Of a stretch of DNA of 64,000 nt, positions 1 to 8,394 are shown in pieces. The notes beneath the pieces are model-generated. The model had not been told where the DNA came from. It was given only the letters and a program-made list of their open reading frames with translations, and did not search any database. Each line of letters opens with the position of its first letter. Positions within the stretch are counted from its first letter, which is position 1. Origin of the DNA: Methylobacterium sp. J-070 (GTDB taxonomy: Bacteria; Pseudomonadota; Alphaproteobacteria; Rhizobiales; Beijerinckiaceae); assembly GCF_022829385.1 (NCBI RefSeq), contig NZ_JAKSXX010000122.1:1-64000 (forward strand), read 5' to 3'. Both the position numbers and the translations under genes were made by a program.

Positions 1-367
1 GGGCGACCATCGGGTAGTCGGCCGGCAGGCCGTAGCGATCCCGGTAGGCCTTCGGGTCGAGCCCGTGGCTGGTGAGGTGGCGCTTGAGCGTCTTGTAGGT
101 CTTGCCGTCGATGAAGCTGACGATGCCGTCATGCCGAACCGACTTGCGGATCTGGGCCGCGCCCGGCTTCTCGACCTCGACCTGCGCCGTCGCCTCGGTT
201 CCGACCGTCAGGGTGCCGGAGACGAGGCCGGCGATCGCGCCGTGCACCCGGGCGATCAGCGCCGGAAGCTCGGCGGCCGGCACGGGATTGTTCGACACGT
301 AGGCGGCGACGATGTCACCGGCCAGCTCGATGAAGTTCGGATTGGGCCCAATCGTTTCTTCTGTCAC
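1..367 (-). CDS. MucR/Ros-family transcriptional regulator (3' end cut by window)
   Basis: The reverse strand encodes at least 122 residues from a GTG at 367, with an AGGA about 9 nt upstream. The C-terminal half has the Ros/MucR signature: IRKSV, then DGKTYKTLKRHL, then a YRDRYGLPADYPMVA segment. The family consists of small DNA-binding regulators of exopolysaccharide, motility and surface genes in alphaproteobacteria. In classical Ros/MucR a C-x2-C pair and two histidines hold zinc. Here the histidine-side LKRHLTSH is kept, but the Cys pair is replaced by SFID, so the fold must do without the cysteines, as reported for some Mesorhizobium homologues. The protein continues past the left edge. 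Confidence 0.88.
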   Translation of the reverse strand, partial: MTEETIGPNPNFIELAGDIVAAYVSNNPVPAAELPALIARVHGAIAGLVSGTLTVGTEATAQVEVEKPGAAQIRKSVRHDGIVSFIDGKTYKTLKRHLTSHGLDPKAYRDRYGLPADYPMVA

Positions 368-720
368 TTCAAGATTCCTAATGTACCCCTCGCATGCGAT
401 TTGCTACTTCTGATCGCTGAATGCAAGTTACAAAACCGACCGGCGTCCAGCAATCGGCGCATGATTGGTATGCCTGCCGGCGCGTGCGGTCGGGAACGTC
501 TGGCAATTTCGGCGTGAGACCTTTCCCAGGCGATCCCGGAAAACCGGTCGACTGCGGGTCTGTTTTCCTTCTGCAGGACTGCGGGACGGCGCATCTCGGG
601 AAGCCGCAGCCTCCCTCGGGGTCCGCCGCCTGCCGACCGGGTTCGTCGCAGCGGATGAGACGGGTGTTGGACATTGAGATCGGCGGTGACGCGGAGGCCC
701 GTCCATGGCATTGCGCCACG
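368..720. other. gap between mucR-type gene and small membrane ORF
   Basis: About 350 bases with no convincing gene. The part next to the regulator (roughly 368-430) is visibly AT-richer than its surroundings and probably holds that gene's promoter. Open frames crossing the rest read as Arg/Pro/Gly-rich chance translations. Confidence 0.5.
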
Positions 721-927
721 ATGCTCCTGCTCGCGCTCCTTCTGGTTCTCCTGGCCGTTCTGGTCGCGATGATCGTCCTGCGGCGATGGACCGGCCGTCT
801 CGCATCGCTGGCGACGCTCATCGCCGGGGCGATCATGGCCCTGTGGCTGGCCGAAGTCGGGCTGCTCCCGGGGTCCAAGGGGCCCCTCACGGCGAACCGG
901 CCCCTGGTCCCCGGACTCGACCGGTAA
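721..927 (+). CDS. small two-helix membrane protein, unknown
   Basis: A 68-residue frame opening with an almost pure Leu/Ala/Val helix (MLLLALLLVLLAVLVAMIVL), an Arg-containing loop, then a second hydrophobic stretch (LATLIAGAIMALWLAEVGLL) and a short polar tail. The pattern fits a two-pass inner-membrane protein. The frame is open further upstream, but that part looks non-coding, so the ATG at 721 just before the first helix was chosen. No family is recognised. It lies ahead of another small membrane protein in the same direction. Confidence 0.45.
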   Translation: MLLLALLLVLLAVLVAMIVLRRWTGRLASLATLIAGAIMALWLAEVGLLPGSKGPLTANRPLVPGLDR

Positions 928-961
928 CGGTCCGGTAAGCGTGGCGGCGCGAGCATGGGCC

Positions 962-1147
962 ATGCCCACGCTTTCCGCCCCGCGCCTGCTCACATTCCTG
1001 CTGTCGGCCTTGCTCATCGGCCTCGCGGTCGCCAGCCTGTACACACGGATCCCCATGGTCGGGCGAACGGTCGTCGCGCACCGGCAATGGTTCTTCATCG
1101 GCGCCTACGTCCTGCTGGCGCTCGGGGTCACGACCCGCAGCCTGTGA
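962..1147 (+). CDS. small membrane protein, unknown
   Basis: Sixty-one residues from the ATG at 962; a GTG at 941 in the same frame is less likely. Two hydrophobic segments are visible: LLTFLLSALLIGLAVASLY near the N-terminus and WFFIGAYVLLALGV near the C-terminus, separated by a short basic loop. The layout resembles small two-pass membrane proteins common in Methylobacterium, but no function is known to me. It follows the previous small membrane ORF by 34 bases, so the two may be co-transcribed. Confidence 0.5.
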   Translation: MPTLSAPRLLTFLLSALLIGLAVASLYTRIPMVGRTVVAHRQWFFIGAYVLLALGVTTRSL

Positions 1148-1199
1148 CGGCGGGCTGCCGGCCCCGCCGCGCCTGCGGCTCCTCCCCGGAGAGACCGGC

Positions 1200-1454
1200 A
1201 TGACCCTGAGGACCACCTTCGTGGTGCAGCCCTTCGAGCTGCACCGGAACCGTTTGAGGCCCGCCCGCCAGGAGCCCGCGCAGAGCGAGTTCGGCGCCCT
1301 CAAGAAGGCCGAGGCGCTCGCCGGGCGCATGCCGGGGGCCGTGGCGTTGAAGGTCGTGGCCGATGACGAGACCGGCGAACTGGAAGGCGTGACGATCCTC
1401 GGGCAGTTCGGCGCCGTGCCGGAGGACTTCGCCGAGGGCCTCCAGGGCGGCTGA
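1200..1454 (+). CDS. 84-residue conserved protein, copy A
   Basis: A soluble 84-residue protein beginning TFVVQPFELHRNRLRPARQEP and ending in GLQGG. A second copy of equal length lies at 42963-43217. I count 67 of 84 identical residues between them with no gaps, which strongly supports both being translated. The middle part (LKKAEALAGRMPGAVALKVVADDETGELEGV) looks like a small alpha/beta domain. The family is not assigned here. The ATG at 1200 is preceded by GGAGAGA. Confidence 0.75.
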   Translation: MTLRTTFVVQPFELHRNRLRPARQEPAQSEFGALKKAEALAGRMPGAVALKVVADDETGELEGVTILGQFGAVPEDFAEGLQGG

Positions 1455-1561
1455 CCGCCCGCCGACGATCGCCTGACAGATCCGCCCGTGTCGCGGTGCG
1501 ACGCGGGCGACACGCATTTGCGGCGGCGCGGAAACTACGTAGAAACGACGGAGGTGGATCC

Positions 1562-1828
1562 TTGCGGGCCGAGACGCTCGCCGAGCAAGAGCCCGTGCCC
1601 CGCTACTTCATCGATCTCCACGACGGCACCAATCTCGTGCGCGACCAGGACGGATCCGACCTCCCCGACCTCGCCGCGGCCCGGGCGCAGGCGGTCCGGA
1701 TGATGACCCGGCTGGCGCAGGGGCTGACGGATCCGCAGGACCGGCAGGACTTCATCATCGCCGTCCGCGACGCGCAGGGGGTGGTCCGGCTGCGTCTGCG
1801 GCTGTCCTACGACGTCGAGCCCGGCTGA
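1562..1828 (+). CDS. DUF6894-family protein
   Basis: The core PRYFIDLHDGTNLVRDQDGSDLP followed by AARAQAVRMMTRLAQ and a C-terminal VRLRLRLSYDVEP is typical of DUF6894, a small protein family abundant in Methylobacterium and rhizobia with no known biochemical role. A TTG at 1562 sits about 6 nt after a strong GGAGGTGG, giving 88 residues. The alternative is the GTG at 1595, which would start directly at the conserved VPRYFIDLHDG and lacks a good ribosome site. Confidence 0.72.
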   Translation: MRAETLAEQEPVPRYFIDLHDGTNLVRDQDGSDLPDLAAARAQAVRMMTRLAQGLTDPQDRQDFIIAVRDAQGVVRLRLRLSYDVEPG

Positions 1829-1917
1829 GGGCGCGTGTCCCGGCACGCCCTCGGGATAAGGCGGCGCCCGGCCGCGTTGACGCTGGGCCGGCGCGGGCGC
1901 TCGGCGAGGGAGATCGG

Positions 1918-2358
1918 ATGCGACGTTCGACACGACATTCAACGCGTGCCATCGGGGCGCTGGCGGCGTCGCTCGCGCTTCTCTGCGGCGGCGACCCGGC
2001 GGCGACGGCCCAGACCGCGCCGCCACCGCAGGCGGGCTCGGCCGTGGCCACCGCCGCCGACGCGGTGCTGCTGACGGTCTTCCTCCGGCACGACCAGTCG
2101 CGACCGCTGGCCGAACTGAACGCGCAGCTCGCCAAGCAGGGCTTCTACAAGGCGTTCCCGCCGCCGGGGATCGAGGTCGTCTCCTGGAATGTCGTGATGG
2201 GCATCGGGCAGATCATCACCCTGCGCCTGCCCGCCACCCGGCTCCGCGAGGTCAACCGCGTCCTCGAGGATACGGCCTGGGGGGCGTACCGCACGGAGTT
2301 CTACCCGAGCTACGATTACAAGGCGGTCGGTCTCGCGGAGCACGAGAAGGCGCGGTGA
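1918..2358 (+). CDS. secreted conserved protein, unknown
   Basis: A 146-residue protein with a basic start (RRSTRHSTR), a hydrophobic core (AIGALAASLALLCGG) and an Ala-rich junction (ATAQTA), so probably exported by Sec. The mature part has an aromatic, well-conserved look (FLRHDQSRPLAELNAQL, GFYKAFPPPGIEVVSWNVVMGIG, EFYPSYDYKAVG). It reads as a real compact domain, but I cannot name the family. It stands alone between the DUF6894 gene and the convergent thrS. Confidence 0.65.
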   Translation: MRRSTRHSTRAIGALAASLALLCGGDPAATAQTAPPPQAGSAVATAADAVLLTVFLRHDQSRPLAELNAQLAKQGFYKAFPPPGIEVVSWNVVMGIGQIITLRLPATRLREVNRVLEDTAWGAYRTEFYPSYDYKAVGLAEHEKAR

Positions 2359-2630
2359 TCTGACCCCGAGCCCCGCCGCGACGGCTTCGCCCCTCAGCGC
2401 GGGCCGCCGTCGCTGTTGCGCCACCAGTCGTGCCATCCGGACAGGCCGGACGGCGGAGGACACGGAGGCCGGGGCGACCGTCTCGCCCGGCGCCTGGGCG
2501 ACGGGACGGTCCCGCAGGCCGCCCCGTCATCCATTCAGCCACCGCCGACCGCCCGCAATTAGCGATGCAGAAAGGCTGAGAACGGTGCGGATTTTACTCC
2601 GGCCGGCATCGGCGGTCGTGTCGAAGCCGA

Positions 2631-4658
2631 TCAGGCCCCATCGGCCGGGCCGTGATGCCCGTCCAGCACGGTGTCGCTGGTCGGGACCGCCTCGGCGACG
2701 GCCTGCGCCCGGCGGGTATCGGGGGCCGTCGCCTCCGCCACGAAGGTCGCCACGGCCTCGGTCAGCGGCAGCGTGCGGGTCTGCTGGCTGCCCAGGCGCC
2801 GGATCGACACCGTCCGCTCCTCGGCCTCGCGCCGACCGAGCGCCAGCAGCACCGGCACCTTGGCGAGGGAGTGCTCGCGGACCTTGTAGTTGATCTTCTC
2901 GTTGCGCAGATCCGCCTCGACCCGCAGGCCGGCGCGCTCCAGGGCGCGCACCACCTCCCGCGCGTAGGGGTCGGCGTCGCCGGTGATCGTCGCCACCACC
3001 ACCTGCACCGGCGCCAGCCAGAGCGGGAAATGCCCGGCGAAATGCTCGATCAGGATGCCGGTGAAGCGCTCCATCGAGCCGCAGATCGCCCGGTGGACCA
3101 TCACGGGCGGCTTCCTCGCGCCGTCGGCGTCGATGTAGAACGCGCCGAACCGCTCGGGCAGGTTGAAGTCCACCTGCGTGGTCCCGCATTGCCAGTCGCG
3201 GCCGATGGCGTCGCGCAGGACGTACTCGAATTTCGGCCCGTAGAAGGCGCCCTCCCCCGGGTTCACCGCGGTCTTGATCCGGCCGGCCGACTGCTCCTCG
3301 ATCTGCGCCAGCACCCGGGTCATCACCGCCTCGGCGTGGTCCCAGAGGGCGTCGGAGCCGACGCGCTTCTCGGGGCGCGTCGAGAGCTTCACGACGATCT
3401 GGTCGAAGCCGAAATCCGCGTAGGTCGACAGGATCAGGTCGTTGATCTTCAGGCACTCGTCGGCGAGCTGGTCCTCGGTGCAGAAGACGTGGGCGTCGTC
3501 CTGCGTGAAGCCGCGCACGCGCATCAGACCGTGCATGGCGCCGGACGGCTCGTAACGGTGGACGATTCCGAACTCGGCCATGCGGAGCGGCAGGTCGCGG
3601 TACGATTTCAACCCGTGCTTGAAGATCTGCACGTGGCCCGGGCAGTTCATCGGCTTGAGGGCGAACCAGCGCTTGTCCTCGGCCTCCTCGCCCGCCGATT
3701 GCGCGGCGAACATGTTCTCCCGGTACCAGCCCCAGTGGCCGGAGGTCTCCCACAGGGCCTTGTCGAGGATCTGCGGGGCGTTGACCTCGGCGTAGTCGCC
3801 CTTCAGGCGCCGGCGCATGTAGGCGATCAGCTCCTGGAAGATCGTCCAGCCCTTGGCGTGCCAGAACACGACCCCCGGCCCCTCCTCCTGGAAGTGGAAC
3901 AGGTCCATCTCCCGGCCGAGGCGACGGTGGTCCCGGCGCTCGGCCTCCTCCAGCCGGTGCAGGTAGTCGTCGAGATCCGCTTGGGATGGCCAGGCGGTTC
4001 CGTAGATGCGGGTGAGCATCGGGTTGTTCGAATCGCCCCGCCAGTAAGCGCCCGCGACCTTCATCAGCTTGAAGGCGGCGCCGACCTTGCCGGTCGAGGT
4101 CATGTGCGGCCCGCGGCACAGGTCGAACCACGCGCCTTGGCGGTAGATCTTCAGGTCCTCGCCCGGGGGAATGGCGTCGACCAGCTCGACCTTGAATTTC
4201 TCCTGCCTGTCGGCGAACAGCGCGCGCACGTCCGCGCGTGTCCAGACTTCCTTGGTGAACGGGGCGTCACGCGCAATGATCTCGCGCATCTTCGCCTCGA
4301 TCTTCGGGAAGTCCTCGGGCGTGAACGGGGTCTCGCGGTAGAAGTCGTAATAGAAGCCGTTCTCGATCACCGGACCGATCGTCACCTGGGTCTCCGGCCA
4401 GAGCGCCTGCACCGCCTCGGCGAGCACGTGCGCGCAATCGTGGCGGATCAGCTCCAGGCTGCGCGGGTCGGTGCGGTCGAGGAACTCGATGCGGGCATCG
4501 CGGTCGATCGGGTCGTCGAGGTCGGCGACCGTGCCGTCGAGCGCCATGGCGACGGTGCGCTTGGCCAGCGACTTGGCGATGCCCTCGACCACGGCGCGGC
4601 CGGTGGTGCCGGCGGCGATCTCCCGGGTGTTGCCGTCGGGGAAGGTGAGAATCGGCAT
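2631..4658 (-). CDS. thrS: threonine--tRNA ligase
   Basis: A full-length 675-residue class II synthetase that charges tRNA-Thr in the cytoplasm. The N-terminal TGS domain starts [20 protein letters not shown]. The second editing domain includes [20 protein letters not shown]. The catalytic core has the zinc cysteine in [10 protein letters not shown], motif 2 around [21 protein letters not shown], and motif 3 around [22 protein letters not shown]. The C-terminal anticodon-binding domain begins [10 protein letters not shown]. The length is somewhat over the usual ~640 because of a variable tail. No leader peptide or T-box is visible upstream. Confidence 0.98.
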   Translation of the reverse strand: MPILTFPDGNTREIAAGTTGRAVVEGIAKSLAKRTVAMALDGTVADLDDPIDRDARIEFLDRTDPRSLELIRHDCAHVLAEAVQALWPETQVTIGPVIENGFYYDFYRETPFTPEDFPKIEAKMREIIARDAPFTKEVWTRADVRALFADRQEKFKVELVDAIPPGEDLKIYRQGAWFDLCRGPHMTSTGKVGAAFKLMKVAGAYWRGDSNNPMLTRIYGTAWPSQADLDDYLHRLEEAERRDHRRLGREMDLFHFQEEGPGVVFWHAKGWTIFQELIAYMRRRLKGDYAEVNAPQILDKALWETSGHWGWYRENMFAAQSAGEEAEDKRWFALKPMNCPGHVQIFKHGLKSYRDLPLRMAEFGIVHRYEPSGAMHGLMRVRGFTQDDAHVFCTEDQLADECLKINDLILSTYADFGFDQIVVKLSTRPEKRVGSDALWDHAEAVMTRVLAQIEEQSAGRIKTAVNPGEGAFYGPKFEYVLRDAIGRDWQCGTTQVDFNLPERFGAFYIDADGARKPPVMVHRAICGSMERFTGILIEHFAGHFPLWLAPVQVVVATITGDADPYAREVVRALERAGLRVEADLRNEKINYKVREHSLAKVPVLLALGRREAEERTVSIRRLGSQQTRTLPLTEAVATFVAEATAPDTRRAQAVAEAVPTSDTVLDGHHGPADGA

Positions 4659-4977
4659 GGTTTACGCGTCTCCGGGCTCAGTCCTGCATACGGGGCAGGT
4701 AAGCGACTTCGGGGGAGCGGCCGTGTAGACCGATTCTCCGGGCGAGGGAACGGCGCGCGGCGCCGACCTGGGCGTGTGTCGGCGGCCACCCAGGACCGGA
4801 GCCGCTTCGCGGCACTTCCCGTGCTGGGTCCCGGATCAGGTTCCGCTTCGCCGCACCTGTCCGGGACAGGGTCGCTTCGGGCTGTCGCGCGGGGCCCGTT
4901 CCCGGGCGCATGAAGCGCCGGCGGAATGCGGCCCGGGATCCAGCACGCGGACAAGTCGCCAAAGCGGCCCCGGCACG
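4659..4977. other. thrS-rsmB intergenic gap
   Basis: 319 bases upstream of thrS and downstream of rsmB, both on the minus strand. It holds the presumed thrS promoter region next to 4659 and, from 4821 to 4946, a copy of a ~125-bp element with inverted ends (annotated separately). No gene is seen. Confidence 0.6.
4821..4946. repeat. palindrome-ended intergenic element, copy 1
   Basis: The left end GTGCTGGGTCCCGGATC is mirrored by GCCCGGGATCCAGCAC at the right end, giving imperfect terminal inverted repeats of about 16-17 bp on a 126-bp unit. A second unit at 59930-60054 shares the 19-mer GTCCCGGATCAGGTTCCGC, a CACCTGTCCG block and CCCGGGCGCATG at matching positions. The inside differs more than the ends. 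It looks like a REP/BIME- or MITE-like non-coding element. Confidence 0.7.
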
Positions 4978-6357
4978 TCAGCCGCGCCGCTCCAGCCGGC
5001 TCGCGAAGAAGCCGTCGAGGCCGCCCCGGGCGCCCGGGACATCGGGCAGGTGGCACGGCAGGGTCCGGAGGTCGCCGTTGCCGTCGATCAGCGCGGCGGC
5101 GCCGCCGACCTCCTCGGGGCGGATCGGGACCCGGGTGAACCGGGCGTCCCGGGCCAGGAAGGCCGCGACCTGCGCCTCGCCCTCCTCCGGCTCCAGGGAG
5201 CAGGTGCAGTAGACGAGCCGCCCGCCCGGCCGCACCAGCCCGGCCGCCTGGTCGAGGAGCCTGAGCTGAAGCGCGGCGAGCCGCGCGATGTCGGCCTCCA
5301 CCTTGGTCCAGGCCACGTCCGGATGGCGCCGGATCGTGCCGGTGGCCGAGCACGGCGCGTCGAGCAGCACGGCGTCGTGGTCCTGCGGTTCCAGGGCCAG
5401 GGCGTCGGCGACCCGGATCTCGACGTCCAGGCCGAGCCGCGCGACGTTCTCGCGCAGGCGCTCCAGCCGCGGCGCGGACCGGTCGATCGCGGTGACGCGC
5501 GCCCCCGCGGCGGCGAGCTGCATGGTCTTGCCGCCCGGAGCCGCACAGAGGTCGAGCACGCGGGCGCCGGGTTCGGGCGCCAGGAGCTGGGCCGGGATCG
5601 CCGCGGCGGCGTCCTGCACCCACCACGCGCCCTCCTGGAAGCCCGGCAGGTCGGGGATCGCGGGCCCGTTCTCCGGCAGCCTCAGGGAGCCCGACGGCAG
5701 CCTCACGGCGCCGAGCCGCTCGACCCAGTCAGCGGCATCCCCGCGCAGCGTCAGATCGATCGCCGCCCCCGCGCGATGCGCCTGCGCGATCAGGCCGGCG
5801 CGCTCGGGCCCGTAGGCGGCGATCCAGCGGCGGGCGAGCCAGTCCGGCGTGTTGACCGCCAGCGCTTCGGCGCCCTCGGCGAGGATCGCGTCGCGCTCCC
5901 GGGCGATCCGGCGCAGGACGGCGTTCACGAGGCCGGCGAGGTGCGCGGTGCGGTTGTCGGTCTTGGCGAGGCGCACGGCGAGGTCGACCGCCGCGTGGTC
6001 GGGGACCGAGAGGTCGAGGATCTGGGCCGTCGCGGTGGCCAGCAGCGCCGTGAGATGGGGCTTGGCGGCGGGCAGGCCCTGCTCCAGCCGGGCCGCGAGC
6101 GCGGAGCGGATCAGCCCGTAGTGCCGGAAGGTCGCCACCGCGATGGCCCGCGCCAGGGCGGCATCGGCGGGCGCCAGCGCCTCGGCCCGGATCGCCTGCG
6201 TGACGGCGTCGTCCAGCGCCGGCGGACGCTCCTGGCCGATCAGGGCGGCGACCGCCAGCGACGCGGCGCGGCGCGCCCCCAGGCCCGCCGCCTCCGGCCC
6301 CGCCGTGCGCGTCGGTGCCTCGTCCCGCGTGTTGCGACCTTTGTCCCGCGATGCCAC
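4978..6357 (-). CDS. rsmB: 16S rRNA m5C967 methyltransferase (RsmB/NOP2 family)
   Basis: An N-terminal NusB-like RNA-binding domain (about residues 25-155) is joined to a SAM-dependent methyltransferase. The SAM site LDLCAAPGGKT, motif IV DAPCSATGTIRRHPD and motif VI YCTCSLEPEEGE are all intact, giving both catalytic cysteines (PC and TC). The GTG at 6357 is preferred because GGAG lies about 5 nt upstream; a GTG at 6390 would add 11 residues. The protein is 459 residues, normal for RsmB. It is divergent from the SdhAF4-like gene, which starts 56 bases away. Confidence 0.95.
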   Translation of the reverse strand: MASRDKGRNTRDEAPTRTAGPEAAGLGARRAASLAVAALIGQERPPALDDAVTQAIRAEALAPADAALARAIAVATFRHYGLIRSALAARLEQGLPAAKPHLTALLATATAQILDLSVPDHAAVDLAVRLAKTDNRTAHLAGLVNAVLRRIARERDAILAEGAEALAVNTPDWLARRWIAAYGPERAGLIAQAHRAGAAIDLTLRGDAADWVERLGAVRLPSGSLRLPENGPAIPDLPGFQEGAWWVQDAAAAIPAQLLAPEPGARVLDLCAAPGGKTMQLAAAGARVTAIDRSAPRLERLRENVARLGLDVEIRVADALALEPQDHDAVLLDAPCSATGTIRRHPDVAWTKVEADIARLAALQLRLLDQAAGLVRPGGRLVYCTCSLEPEEGEAQVAAFLARDARFTRVPIRPEEVGGAAALIDGNGDLRTLPCHLPDVPGARGGLDGFFASRLERRG

Positions 6358-6413
6358 TTCTGCTCCAGAGCCGAATTCTACCGGACCCACGCCCTCACAC
6401 CCGAGCGAGCCCG

Positions 6414-6650
6414 ATGCAAGACCCGGATGGACGAGACCCGAATTTCCAGGCGGCGGACGATCGCGCCGGCGCCGCGCGCCCGCTCAGTCCCGCGGCGCAG
6501 CGCGCCCTGGCCGAGGCCGCCGAAAGGCGGGCGGCGATCGACGCCCGCGCCGCCGCGATCAGCGCCAAGCCCGAGCGCCAGGGCCGCGGCGGCCTGGAGC
6601 CGGTGCGCTACGACGACTGGGAGGTGAAGGGTCTGGCGGTCGACTTCTAG
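6414..6650 (+). CDS. succinate dehydrogenase assembly factor 4-like (DUF1674)
   Basis: A 78-residue protein whose C-terminal third, GGLEPVRYDDWEVKGLAVDF, matches the DUF1674/SdhAF4 signature (G-P/L-E-P-x-RY-x-DWE-x-KG-x-x-x-DF at the extreme C-terminus). The N-terminal part is a charged, helical, Ala-rich linker (RALAEAAERRAAIDARAAAI). Family members help flavinated SdhA enter succinate dehydrogenase. The ATG at 6414 was chosen because residues encoded upstream look non-coding. No sdh genes are in the window. Confidence 0.85.
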   Translation: MQDPDGRDPNFQAADDRAGAARPLSPAAQRALAEAAERRAAIDARAAAISAKPERQGRGGLEPVRYDDWEVKGLAVDF

Positions 6651-6749
6651 GCCGGCTCGCTTCGGCAGACCGAGGCTTCGTCCGCCCGTGTCCATGGCGG
6701 GACGCCGGTTTCCCGCCCGTCTCCGGAGGGGCGGATCGACCAATCCCCG

Positions 6750-7190
6750 TCACAGCAGGCCGAGGCCGACCAGCTCGCGCCGCAGGGCCTCGGGCATCTC
6801 GGCGAGTTCGCCCGACGTCTCCGCGCCGAGGTCGGCCGGCGCGTCGGACGCGGTGAGATAGCGCCAGCCCTGGAACGGCCGGTACGGCCGCGGCGCCACC
6901 GGGATGAGGCGCGGGTCGAAGACCAGCCGGCAGCGCGGGATGCCGTCCGCACCGGTCAGCGGCTCGATGGCGGTGATTGCCTGCCGGCAGGACAGCGTGC
7001 CCCGGATCACCCAGAAGATCGAGCCGCCCCCGGTGATCTCGCGGTGGCGCTTGGGCAGGGTCCGGGTGACGTGGGACGGCGCAGCCGGGCGGCTCGCCCG
7101 GAGCGCCTCTTCCATGCCCCGCGCCTGCCGTGCCGCGAGATCGGCGATGGAGGCGGGGCCGACGCTGAGCTTGATCAGGTGCAGGGCCAC
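6750..7190 (-). CDS. DUF1489-family protein
   Basis: A 146-residue protein from a GTG at 7190, beginning VALHLIKLSVGPASIADL. Family features include a basic RTLPKRHREI segment, the GGGSIFWVIRGTLSCRQ core, and a C-terminal RCRLVFDPRLIPVAPRPYRPFQGWRYL. This matches DUF1489, a widespread alphaproteobacterial family of unknown role. Its end faces away from the SdhAF4 gene, leaving a 99-base convergent gap. Its start lies 67 bases after the CheZ-like gene, so the two may share a transcript. Confidence 0.88.
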   Translation of the reverse strand: MALHLIKLSVGPASIADLAARQARGMEEALRASRPAAPSHVTRTLPKRHREITGGGSIFWVIRGTLSCRQAITAIEPLTGADGIPRCRLVFDPRLIPVAPRPYRPFQGWRYLTASDAPADLGAETSGELAEMPEALRRELVGLGLL

Positions 7191-7257
7191 GGACGCGGGT
7201 TCTCGGGACGCTCGGCGGGGCGCACCTGATAGCAGGGTCTGGATCCGGGCGCGCGCC

Positions 7258-8253
7258 TCAGGCGAACAGCGCGAGCCGCTGTTCCGGCGACAGGGCGTCG
7301 ATCGCCGCGAAGTCCGGTGCCGGTTCCGCCTGCGCCCCGTCGGGCTCGGGGGCCGCCGCGACCAGAGCGGCCCAGTCGAGATCGGCCGTGTCGAGATCGG
7401 TCGGGTCGAGGTCCGCCGGGTCGAGACCGGTTTCGTCGGTCTCGGGCGCGGACGCCCCGGCGTCATCGATGTCCGCGGCCAGGTCCGAGACCGGCAGGAA
7501 CACCAGATCCTCGTGGAGCGCCAGGTCCCCGGGCCGGGCCACCAGGGCGGCGGCCGTGACGGCCGGGACCTCCAGGCTGATGTAGCGGTCGATGTCGCTC
7601 TGGCACAGGTCGGACGGCTGCGCCTCGTCGCCGGCCCCCCGGGGGCGCGGAGGCGCGGGGACCCGCACGGACTCGGTGCCCCAGATCGCGATCATGGCGG
7701 AGAGCCGGTCCTCGAGGTAGCGCAGGGTGTAGACGATCCGGGCCGTGCGCTGCGCCGTGAGGTCCTGGAACGAGCAGGCCGTGTAGATCGCGGTGGCGTG
7801 CCGGTCGAGGGCGTCGCAGGCGGCCGCATCGACGTCCCGCTCGCGCAGGATCCAGGCCGCCTCCTGGATCGCCTCGGCGGAGCCGAGGATGTCCGAGGTC
7901 GCCTGCTCGGTCTGGTGCACGATGCCGTCGAGCGCCAGCGACGCCGCCGTCAGGCGGGTCTCGTCGCTGTTCGCGGCGCTGATCGCGGCGATCTCGGCCT
8001 TGGTCCGGCTGATCGCGTCGGCCATGTCGACGAGGTTGCCGTGCAGGTGTCCGAACGCGTCGTGGCCGCGGTCCTGGGAGACGGTCCGCTCCAGCCGGGC
8101 GATCGCCCCGAGCAGCGTCTCGGTGTCGGCGCCCCGGTTGCGGCGGGCATGCTCGGCGAGGAACCAGCGACCGCGCTCGGTGGCGCCGATCGTCGCGGCG
8201 ATCGCCTCGTACTCGGCCGGCGCGTGCGCGCTCGGGGTGGCGGGACCGGACAT
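7258..8253 (-). CDS. CheZ-like phosphatase-type protein
   Basis: A helical 331-residue protein. The segment IYTACSFQDLTAQRTARIVYTL, then LEDRLSAMIAIWG, matches the catalytic helix of CheZ, where D-x3-Q dephosphorylates CheY-P; here QDLTAQ provides D and Q. A long upstream helix (IARLERTVSQDRGHDAFGHL and on) fits the CheZ hairpin. The C-terminal third is acidic and low-complexity, with four DLD units spaced five residues apart (DPADLDPTDLDTADLDW). The ATG at 8253 was chosen over upstream starts. No chemotaxis genes are nearby, so its partner is unknown. Confidence 0.7.
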   Translation of the reverse strand: MSGPATPSAHAPAEYEAIAATIGATERGRWFLAEHARRNRGADTETLLGAIARLERTVSQDRGHDAFGHLHGNLVDMADAISRTKAEIAAISAANSDETRLTAASLALDGIVHQTEQATSDILGSAEAIQEAAWILRERDVDAAACDALDRHATAIYTACSFQDLTAQRTARIVYTLRYLEDRLSAMIAIWGTESVRVPAPPRPRGAGDEAQPSDLCQSDIDRYISLEVPAVTAAALVARPGDLALHEDLVFLPVSDLAADIDDAGASAPETDETGLDPADLDPTDLDTADLDWAALVAAAPEPDGAQAEPAPDFAAIDALSPEQRLALFA

Positions 8254-8394
8254 GGGCCTCTCTGGACGCTGACGGCGGGCGCGGCGGCCGGCGCGCGGGT
8301 CCACCGCCGGCAATTTGACACGCGGCCTTTAACGGGCGCTTACGGGCCGGCCCCGCTGCCGGGCATCCCCGACTCCGTCTCCGCGAGACCCGCC

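Noticed and set aside
364..1098. Long reverse-strand open frame over the small membrane ORFs
   Set aside because: Composition is Arg/Pro/Gly-rich with no domain; it is antisense to better hydrophobic small ORFs.
2652..4913. 753-codon plus-strand frame over thrS
   Set aside because: Antisense mirror of a well-conserved synthetase; its residue pattern follows reverse-complement codon bias.
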